This document shows, in pieces, positions 56,103 to 64,000 of a stretch of 64,000 nucleotides of DNA. Source of the DNA: Astragalus membranaceus (taxonomy: Eukaryota; Streptophyta; Magnoliopsida; Fabales; Fabaceae); NCBI GenBank assembly GCA_039519185.1, contig CM076848.1:54400778-54464777 (forward strand), given 5' to 3'. Under the pieces are notes generated by a model, which was not told the origin of the DNA, searched no databases, and saw only the letters and a program-made list of their open reading frames with translations. Made by a program: the position numbers and the translations under genes. How positions within the stretch are numbered: position 1 is the first letter of the stretch; every line of letters begins with the position of its first letter.

Positions 56103-56377
56103 AAGTTTTGATCTTTCGTAGCTTAGGTATCTTACTCCAATGATATTAATGGAGTATGGAGATAGAAAAGTTTTTGTTAACTTAAGTATCGTTGGTGTGG
56201 TTGCATTTGTCCTGGGAAATGACCAGTTTCTGAGTTTAGTTTTGATCTTTCGTAGCTTAGGTATTTTACTCCAATAATATTAATGGAGTATGGAGACAGA
56301 AAAGTTTTTGTTAACCTAGGTATCGTTGGTATGGTTGCATTTATCCTGTGGGAAATAACCAGTTTATGAGTTTATAA
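56103..56377. repeat. Tandem duplication, about 137-bp unit
   Basis: Two units starting 'agttttgatctttcgtagct' (56103 and 56239) agree over their length apart from scattered substitutions. No coding potential. Confidence 0.88.
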
Positions 56378-56514
56378 AAATGTATTTTTATAAAGTAAAA
56401 TTTTGACTAAAATCTATTTATATTTTTTGTAAGTAAAATTTTGAAACTTTTATTTAAAACTCTGGCCAAGCATGTCCATAACCATTCAATATCTTAATTG
56501 TTATATCAATGGTT

Positions 56515-56745
56515 ATGAAGATACTTTCCATTTTAAATGCAACCTCCTTGGTGTGTATCTGGTTCCTTTTAGGGTGGAAAAGGTATAAATTTTGCCATCA
56601 AAGGAAAATGTATTTATAGCCCTTAGATATAATATATTTATATTGAATGGTTTTGATGTACTATGGGCAACTTGCTTGACAAAAAGAAAGGCATATTTTA
56701 GTTATTTATTAGAAGGTCCTTTCATAATGATGAAATTCTTGCATA
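56515..56745 (-). repeat. Inverted copy of 20195-20590 lacking the SINE
   Basis: Its reverse complement matches the DNA on both sides of the SINE at 20289-20476, from 'aaggaccttctaataaata' to 'ccctaaaaggaacc'. It has one copy of the target sequence in place of the SINE. Confidence 0.9.
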
Positions 56746-56811
56746 ACATTTAGCAAATTAGGATCCAAGTTTCCAGTAATTTATTCTTTTTTAAGAACCG
56801 AACATTGATCC

Positions 56812-57154
56812 TGTTCGGTACCGTATCTCCTGCTACGTATCCGATCTGGGATAGGTAGACCGGTCCGAGATAGTTGGTACGTGTATCCTTGGTTGTCCGA
56901 GTTGGTGCTCCGGTCCGAGGTGGGGTGGTACCTGCAATGACACTCCGACCCTCAAGTCAGTGAGTGAGTCAATTACAAGTGAGAGTAGGTGAGAGATGAA
57001 TACCATTAATGTGAGCATTCAATGCTTATTTATAGGTATCTGGAGTGGAGGAGGGCTGTTGGATCTAGGTTTGCAATCTCCACCGTTGGATGAATTGGAC
57101 CCTTTGGTGTTGGGCCTTTTTGGTGGATTGGCCATTGAGGCCCAATCCATAACA
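56812..57154 (-). mobile_element. 3' LTR of Tat-type gypsy element, 343 bp
   Basis: On the minus strand it runs TGTTATGG to CCGAACA, with a TATA box (cctataaataagc) near 57030. It is preceded, on that strand, by a polypurine tract ACTTGGGGGGCTAC (57155-57168). The paired 5' LTR would lie beyond the insertion at 62740 and is not in the window. Confidence 0.8.
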
Positions 57155-57534
57155 GTAGCCCCCCAAGTCGGGTCGCCTTAAGGCGAGCTAGACTTGTCGT
57201 TAAGAGATTTCGTTGGGCCCAAGCTCGGGCGAGATACTTCACGGCATACCGGGCCGATTTGAGGGACTCAGGTCGCGCCGAGTGACTCGAGGCTGACCGC
57301 TTTGAGAGATTCCGGTCACGGCGGGGTCAAGAGACCGGGGCGAGTCGACGGAAACAGAGCGATCCGGTCATAGCTGTGCCTTGATTTCTGTGCCAGCTGG
57401 CAACGTCATTGATGGGACGCGTCGTTCGAGGAAGATTGGGGTAATGATGGCGCTTGGAACGATGCGCCTGTCTAGGGGCTAGTCTTGGGAAACGTAGCCT
57501 AGGCCCAGGCCCATTTGTGGCCTTCTTAATGTTC

Positions 57535-57542
57535 TATAAATA
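57535..57542 (+). promoter_or_regulatory. TATA box for the antisense gene of the Tat element
   Basis: TATAAATA on the plus strand, about 410 bp before the ATG at 57948, inside GC-rich element DNA. It would drive the opposite-strand gene independently of the LTR promoter. Confidence 0.65.
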
Positions 57543-57947
57543 GGAGGGGGGATCCCCCTTACTTGGATTGTTTTTCTGCGAATTGCTCTGCTTCCGATCT
57601 TAAAGTCGTTCCGGAGCTTATTCCTCTCTTCAGAGTTGTGTTGTATCTCGGTGACGCCTTTGCTGTCCGCGACCTGCCTCCATTGTTCGACGAGCTTCGA
57701 TTTTCATAAGGTTAGTTTTCCTCTTCTCTTTGTTGCTTCCGGCTTTAGATTACGACCGGGTTCTTTCCGGACCCGCATTTGTAGATACAGAGTGGGGGTC
57801 GTCAGGTCGGGTTCCGACTTGGTTGTGGACCCACTGTTTACGTATCCACCTGACTCGTCAAGCCCCCATTTCTGCAGGACCGATCTGGCGAGGACGAAAC
57901 AAACCCGTCGGGTTGCTGACATAGATCGCCCTCATTTCGCACAAACA

Positions 57948-60271
57948 ATGGCTTCCGGAATTGGAGAGTCGATGGAAATTCGTGCTAGTCCCCCCGGGTC
58001 AGTTATTCCCGAGGTTCAACACGACTTGGGCTCCGCTCCTACTCACGCTGAAGACCGGTCTCCCGGGGTTCCCAGCAACGAGCCGGTAGATGAAGGCAAC
58101 ACAGAGGTGGTGGTTCTTGATTCGGGTGATTCTGATGCCGAGCCCGACCGTGAAGAACAAGGCAGTACTAGTTGGAGTTCGGAGGAAAGTGAGGAGGAGG
58201 TGGCTGAGAGCCGAAACAATGAAGACGGTCTTGGGCACTGCGGGGAGCCCGCATATGAAGAAGGTGATTCTGATCAATATCCCCGAGCCGGAGTAGGGCC
58301 GGTCAATGTTCCCGTGTCCCTTCCTCTCACTGTTCCCCGGGAGTATTCCTGGGTGTCGGAGGCGTTGAGGGGGATTCCGTCCCTTTATAGGACCGGGGAC
58401 GATATGAGTTTCTTCGTAAACCGCCTTTCCCGGAAGGATCAGATCTGGAATGTGGAGGGAATGGCTGAAGACCAGCATGTGGCCGTCTGGCCGAGAGCTC
58501 TGAAATTTGTTATGTACGGGGTGACGATCCTTGATATGCATGTTAGCCCCCCGTTCACCGCTTTTCAACAAGAGGCTTTGGAGATCTTGAACCTCGCTCC
58601 TTCTCAACTACATCCCAACTCATGGGCGTTCCTCCGGGCTTTTGAGTTGATGTGCATTCATCTAGAGAGGCCGATCTCCTGTGACCTCTTCTTCCACCTT
58701 TTTGAGGTTAACCGGAGGCATGAAGACGGAACCAAAGATCGGTGGGAACATGTGAGCTTCCGGGCTAAGAGAGGGGTAAAGATTTTCATGCCTTATTCCG
58801 ATTCTCTTAAGAACTGGAAAAATAAGTATTTCTTTGTGGAGCTCGTGAATGAGGAGGCAGTGAGGCACGTCGGCCAATATTCTGCGGACGGGAAATCATT
58901 GGAGTTCACAAAGTTTCAACTGGGGTGGTCTCTCTCTCACTTCAACCGGAGGCCTCATTCCTACACCGTCGGCTTAGGGCGGTTATCCCAGGTTGATCAG
59001 GACACATTGGCGATCTTGACGAACTTTGCCGACCTGATTGTCTACCGGGATCCCAAGAAATTTGGGATTGACGTAGCCCGATTGGTCGGGGCCGGGTCGA
59101 AATCTCAAGTTGCCGCCGTTCTTGGTAGGTTTCTTGGTAGATAACCCCGCCCATTATAATTTTTTGACTGCCGTTTCTTCTAACATTGTTTATTTTTCTT
59201 ACTTTGCAGATAGCATGGGGCCGGACAAGTTCTCCCGCCTGACAGCTCTTGCAGAAAGGAAGGCCGGGGTTCAAAAGGAGAAACCCGTTGCTGCCGTCCC
59301 GATCAGCACCATCCTGGAGGCAGGCTCGGCTGGAGCAGAGGATCGGGCTGCGGATCTCTTGCACCGAAAAAGGGAGCGCCCCCTATCGCAAGCAGACCCT
59401 GCTTCTACTTCACATGCCCCGGCTGCTCGGGCTTCAAAAAAGGGGCGTCATGGAAAGCACCGGACTTCTAGGTCTTCCGGCCTTTCTATTGACGCCGACT
59501 TCCTGCAGAAGCACTTGGAGGATTCCCGGGTCGACCCGGTTGAGGCGTCTCTCAGGTTATTCCGGCATCTGGCCGACGTGACAAAGCTTCAGAAGGTCGA
59601 GGCAGAGAATCAGGCAAAAGGTGACCCCAAGCTCTAAGGTGCACTTTTGACTTTCTTTCTTGGTTATCTCGGTTGCTGACTTCCTTGTTTCTATTATTAC
59701 AGGGGCCCTGGTGGAGAGGGACAACGAAAGAAGAGCCCGGAAGGAGTTGCAAAAGAAATACGAGACTCTGGAGAGGGATCAGGCCGAGCTTAAAGCGACT
59801 GCGGAAAAATTTGAAAAGGAGAGGGACTCTGCCCTTAACTTGTGCATGGAACACGAGGTTCGAATCCAAGATCTCGAGAGTCAAGATAGGCAGTCTGCCG
59901 AGGTTATTTCTTCCCTGAGGGCTCGGATTCAGGAACTCGAGGCCGATCTTGTGAAGGCGAGGCAGGCCCAGGTCGGGTCAAGCGTTGATTCTTCGCCTCG
60001 GGTCGCTGAACTGGAAAGGGAACTTCAAGAGGTACGTGCCAAAGCAGAAACCTTGGAGGGCGAGGTGGTGGAGGTGGCTCAACTGGCTATGGACGTGGCC
60101 GAGGAGAGCTTCGAAAAAGCCCTTGCTCAAGTCACTGTCATCCATCCCTCCCTTTCTCTGGACCGGGGGTTTATTCGCTTGAACCATACTGTAGCAGATG
60201 GGCGTATTGTCCGGCCCTATCGTGACTCTGAAGCGTTTGATATCATTTACCCTCCCCCTTCCTTGCCGTGA
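57948..60271 (+). CDS. Antisense gene of Tat element, three exons, 718 residues
   Basis: Exons 57948-59124, 59210-59620 and 59703-60271 with GT-AG introns of 85 and 82 bp total 2,157 nt in one frame. The start was chosen at 57948 (acaATGGC) because upstream in-frame sequence looks like leader. Residues 1-130 are acidic and Ser-rich. About 140-340 match the plant 'putative gypsy type transposon' domain (PF04195 by memory), with PPFTAFQQEALEILNLAPSQ and LHPNSWAFLRAFELM. Exon 2 is basic and Ser-rich. Exon 3 (from about 530) is a long coiled coil (RRARKELQKKYETLERDQAE and onward). It runs opposite to the element's pol, as the extra antisense ORF of some Tat/Ogre-type elements does. No nonsense or frameshift was seen. 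Its function is unknown; a chromatin or RNP role is only a guess. Confidence 0.85.
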
Positions 60272-60304
60272 TTGCTGCTGATGGGGAAGTTCTGAATTTG
60301 CTGC

Positions 60305-60930
60305 TTTTTGGGTTCCGGGTGGAACCGGTGGGGAAATAAAGCCCCGGGTTCCGGGCGGAACCGGAATTTTGTAATATGCCATTACCTTTTTGAACTAGAG
60401 GACCCGGCCGTATCCGGGATAATTTGTAAAGAAAATGTGATTTAATGTGTTTCCAGTTTCATTTACCTCGGTTTAGTCTTTATACTGTTGTTTTACATTT
60501 GTGCACTTGCGTTTGATTCGCTCAAGTGGTAAACGCCGCCTTAAGGACAGTTTACCGGGACTCGGCCCAGATCGAACTCGTCCCTTAGGGTTGTGGCAAC
60601 CTCGGCCAAATAGTCGTAACAATGATCGCCTTCGGGGTAGTTTACCGGGACTCGGCCCAGATCGAACTCACCCCTTAGGATAGCGACAAACCTCGGTCAG
60701 CTAAAGGAAAATAGAATAGGCGATAAAATCGGTAGACACCGCAATCATATAGGATAACATCGGTATACACCGTTCATTAGATAAGATGAGTTACAACATC
60801 GGTATACACCGCAAACATAATTGATAACATCGGTATACACCATTCTCCAGATAAAATAAGAATAACGTCGGTATACACCGCTCTTCAGATAGCATGGATT
60901 ACGATGTCGGTATACACCGTTCTTTAGGTA
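60305..60930. repeat. Tandem repeats between Tat pol and antisense gene
   Basis: Three repeat types lie here. 'ggttccgggnggaaccgg' occurs twice (60310-60365). A unit of about 38 bp, 'tttaccgggactcggcccag' and onward, occurs twice (60550, 60639). The palindromic phrase CGGTATACACCG occurs about five times, plus one variant, at 35-45 bp spacing (60730-60922). It is the convergent 3' UTR zone of both transcripts. Confidence 0.9.
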
Positions 60931-60939
60931 AGATGAGAG

Positions 60940-62733
60940 TCAGCTGTAGTATTTTCTCAGTTTGGTGGCGTTCCAAGTTCTTGGGATCGCCTTGCCGGAC
61001 AGGGTCTCCAATTCGTAGGCACCTCTGCCGGTTTTAGATAAAACTCGGTAAGGTCCTTCCCAGTTGGGGGCGAGCTTGCCCTGTGCGGCGTTCTTCAAAC
61101 CGACATCGGCTCTTCGTAAAACTAAATCACCGATCTCAAGGTCTCTGGGGATCACTTTCGAGTTATATCGTGCTGCTACCCTCTGCTTTATTATTGCTTC
61201 TTTAAGGAAAGCCTGACCTCGGACCTCGTCGACGAGGTCGAGGTTTTCCTTCAACGCCTGGATATTGTCCCCCGGAGGTTTCGGGTGGAGTGTCCTCCAG
61301 CTCAGCTCCCCGATCTCCACCGGAATCACGGCTTCTGTCCCGTACGAAAGTCGGAAAGGGGTTTCCCCCGTTGAGCTCTGTGGAGTAGTTCTGTAGGCCC
61401 ACAGCACGTAAGGTAGCTCTTCAACCCAGTTTCCCTTTGCTTCGTCGAGTCGTTTCCTCAGTCCATTGAGAAGGACTTTGTTGGCAGCCTCGGCCTGACC
61501 GTTTGTCTGAGGGTGCTCTACCGAGGTAAACCGGTGTTTGATCTTAAGGTCTGACATGAGTTTCCTGAAGCCTTTGTCGGCGAACTGTGTTCCGTTGTCC
61601 GTGACTACAACCTCGGGGATCCCGAATCTAGTCATTATATTTTTCTTGAAGAATTTGATGCAATTCTTAGCGCTGATGATGGCCAGGGGCTCAGCTTCAA
61701 TCCATTTGGTGGAGTAATCCACCGCTACTATGAGGTATTTGATCTGGCCGGGGGCAGTTGGGAATGGCCCCAAGAGATCTATTCCCCACCAAGCGAATGG
61801 CCACGGCGAGCTTAAGCTGGTGAGCTCCGTAGGGGGTGCTATGTGGACCTTGGCGTGGATCTGACACTTACTGCACCTCTTTACATAATTTCTTGCATCG
61901 GTCTCCATGGTTGGCCAGAAATATCCCGCCCTTAATGCCTTTCGAGCCAGGGATCGACCTCCAAGGTGTTGCCCGCAGATTCCCTCGTGGATCTCGGCCA
62001 GGACGTAGTCCGCTTCTCCTCCTTCGATGCACTTCAACAGTGGTACCGACAGGCTTCTTCTGTAGAGGCTTCCATCGATTATGGAGAAAGAGGAGGCCTT
62101 CCTCCGGAGGATCTTGGCTTTGCTCGGGTCCGGAGGCTCGTTCCCCGTTCTGATATAGTCTATTAATGGCGCGATCCAACCCTGGCTTTCTTCTACTACA
62201 TTAATAGAAAGATTTGCTTCCGGGTTCAAGATTACGCTCGGCTTGCTCAGTGTTTCCTGGATTATTGACCGGTGATTCCCCGGAATTTTGGTGCTGGCAA
62301 GCTTGGAAAGGATGTCGGCCCTGATATTTTCCGCTCTTGGAACGTGCTTCACTTCCGTGAACGTAAAAAGGGAGAGCAGCTCCTGCACTTGGGTTAGGTA
62401 CCTTTGCAAGATCGGATCTTTAGCCTCGTACTGTTTCCCGATTTGGGATACCACCAATAATGAGTCGGTATTTAGGGAAAGCCGGGAGACCTTGAGGTCG
62501 ATCGCAAGCCGGAGTCCAGCTATGCACGCCTCATATTCCGCCTGGTTGTTTGAGGTAGGGAAACCGAATGTGAGTGATACTTCGATTACGATGCCCGTTG
62601 GGCTTTCGAGCATTAGCCCTGCACCACTTCCCTTTGGATTTGAGGACCCGTCTACGTGAAGTGTCCACACCCCGTCATCCGGATCGGCGGGTGCCATCTC
62701 TGTGATAAAGTCGGCAAGTACCTGGGCTTTCAT
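60940..62733 (-). pseudogene. Tat-type gypsy pol end: RNase H and integrase
   Basis: A 597-codon open frame on the minus strand. Residues about 20-150 form an RNase H (HVDGSSNPKGSGAGLMLESP, NNQAEYEACIAGLRLA, NTDSLLVVSQI, ENIRADILSKLAS). An integrase follows, with an HHCC zinc part (HEGICGQHLGG, RCSKCQIHAK), a DDE core (WGIDLLGPFP, VVTDNGTQFADKGF, PQTNGQAEAANKVL) and a C-terminal chromatin-binding-like tail (GKLAPNWEGPYRVLSKTGRG). The frame is undamaged to its stop but begins abruptly at the 62740 LTR. Protease, RT and gag lie outside the window or are lost. Confidence 0.92.
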
Positions 62734-62739
62734 GGCCGG

Positions 62740-63820
62740 TGATCAGTGCATTTTGATGCACATTCTTCCATGTTTATACTTAAGCATTTCTATGTTTTGC
62801 TTTGTTTATTTTTATGTTTTATAATGTTTTTCTAATTTAGTTTATTTTTGGCTTAATTTGATTTCCGTATTTTATTTTCAGCTTTAGCAGCTTTCACGGA
62901 AAAATTCATAACTGGAGCTACGAATATCGGATCGACGCGTTCTAATATGCGTTGAAAAGCCAAGAGAAAGAGCTGAAACTTTCATGTTGAAGTCAAAAGC
63001 TAATTCGGAGCGCAAGAGTCCCAAATAATTCGCTGAAGTTCCAGACTTAATGAATATTTAGTTTTGGGCCGGACTTTTTATGTTTTTCGACCCGTTGGGT
63101 TAGAACCCGAATCTTTTACTCTGCTTATACCTAGCAGCCGCGGTACTGTTCATGGACATTCTTTTTTTTACTATTCACGAAAAGACACACTGAAATCGTA
63201 TTTGTTTGGAACGATGGTGATGGAGAACTAATTATCCAGAGTTGATCTGCTGTAATGAAGTTTCCAATGCTTTGAGGTTTTTATTTTATCAATTCAATTT
63301 TAATTCTCTTTCAATTCTATTCTATGGAAATTCATATGCTTAATCTGTATTTCATGGAAAGGTTTTGATGAAATTCGCATGATTGTGTTCCTGAATTTAA
63401 TCGCTGTTTACGTAGCTTTTTCGTTAAACCGCGTTTGTAATCGTATTTGCTTAATTTACGATTGTTTAATCCGTTTGCTTAATTCGGAATATAGGAATAC
63501 CAGTCTGTTCATTGTCTTTTGCGCTTGTCAATTGGTATTGAACCGAATAGAGATTGAAGCCGCTTAGGGAATTGATAAGGTAGAAACCAGTGATTAGCCG
63601 GAAACCGAAAACAGTAGATTGACCACCTTTATAATCACGTATTTTAATCGTTATTTAATTGTTTATTCAATTGTTTCTGAAGCAAAACTTAAACCCCCCT
63701 TTGTTCTAGTCAGTTGGTTAATTCATACAAGAATCCTTGAGAGACGATACTCGAGTTGTCGTTACCGTAAACTACATTTTAAAAAATCACTCGTTTTGAC
63801 CCGTGCACGACAGCGGATCA
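62740..63820 (+). mobile_element. 5' LTR of an Athila/Tat-clade gypsy element
   Basis: Starts TGATCAGTGC, ends GCGGATCA (TGATC/GATCA inverted), 1,081 bp. It is followed by the primer-binding site at 63823. It is inserted in the Tat pol; the target bases just left are GCCGG (62735-62739). Open frames within it (63379-63567, 63619-63861) look random. The rest of the element lies to the right of the window. Confidence 0.85.
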
Positions 63821-63822
63821 AA

Positions 63823-63841
63823 TTGGCGCCGTTGCCGGGGA
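63823..63841 (+). promoter_or_regulatory. Primer-binding site, tRNA-Asp type
   Basis: TTGGCGCCGTTGCCGGGGA, nearly the same as at 41724, two bases after the LTR end. The sequence to 64000 is untranslated leader. Confidence 0.9.
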
Positions 63842-64000
63842 TTCTTGTTGTTATTAACTGATTTTAGAGTCATAGGTCTAGTGCTCTGGCGTTTAGACCC
63901 TAGTTTCCTCACTGTTTTGGCAATTTCGCAGCTCAGTGTCAAAAATCCGGTTTTCAGGAAAATTGTGTCCGTTTCAAAATCTGTTTCTTGCAACCTGAGT

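Noticed and set aside
57999..58607. 202-codon open frame on the minus strand
   Set aside because: Shadow of the antisense gene of the Tat element; no domain, and the plus-strand frame has splice sites and homology.
60720..60925. CRISPR-like array (regular repeats with spacers)
   Set aside because: Plant genome; repeats are short, degenerate and in a retrotransposon 3' region. The same applies to the array at 33478-33727.

Overview
This window is nuclear DNA from a flowering plant, almost certainly a eudicot. The support is GT-AG introns in plant-type genes, AT-rich intergenic DNA, and the mix of mobile elements: Ty1/copia, Ty3/gypsy of Athila and Tat type, L1-type LINEs, tRNA-derived SINEs, and hAT, CACTA and Mutator-like non-autonomous DNA transposons. 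A broken aldo-keto reductase resembling the chalcone/polyketide reductase group, plus the style of the SIRE- and Tat-type elements, makes a legume likely. That last step is inference.

The only apparently intact host gene is a four-exon cytosolic thymidine kinase (120-1422, 227 residues) at the left edge. The other host-derived pieces are broken: an orphan last exon of proteasome ATPase RPT3 (3771-3905), WD40 exons resembling CDT2/DTL carried inside a CACTA transposon (7569-7815), two Argonaute (AGO4-like) PIWI exons (15068-15490, minus), an unidentified last exon split by a MITE (26755-27100), and the aldo-keto reductase pseudogene (49773-51222).

Layout. 0-5 kb: TK1, a LINE fragment and the RPT3 exon. 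5.3-8.9 kb: a complete CACTA element with 3-bp target duplication. 9-21 kb: MITEs, SINEs, a LINE fragment, AGO4-like exons, a 5'-truncated copia and a small LINE-derived retroposon. 21.7-29.6 kb: a duplicated block (A/B/C copies) and four complete non-autonomous hAT elements, each with an exact 8-bp target duplication. 29.9-37.8 kb: a decayed L1-type LINE whose reverse transcriptase is split by a 3,056-bp element with LTR-type ends and a 5-bp target duplication. 37.8-40 kb: a degenerate LTR pair. 40.25-43.03 kb: Athila 5' LTR, primer-binding site and gag, cut off at the junction with a young gag-only SIRE-like copia element (43.03-49.54 kb). 49.8-56.8 kb: AKR pseudogene, solo LTR, hAT and MITEs. 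56.8-62.74 kb: a Tat-type gypsy element on the minus strand (LTR, integrase/RNase H pol) carrying an intact, spliced, opposite-strand 718-codon gene. 62.74-64 kb: the 5' LTR and primer-binding site of another gypsy element inserted into the Tat pol.

The most interesting signals are non-coding or nested. They include a 12-13 copy array of the palindrome AATCGATT upstream of the TATA box in both SIRE-type LTRs, followed downstream by tandem RNA hairpins with a compensatory base-pair change. Others are the intact antisense gene of the Tat element, with its own TATA box and palindromic 3' tandem repeats, and a hAT element that holds an inverted copy of its own left end plus 30 bp of host flank. 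Several insertions can be verified inside this window because an empty-site paralogue is present.
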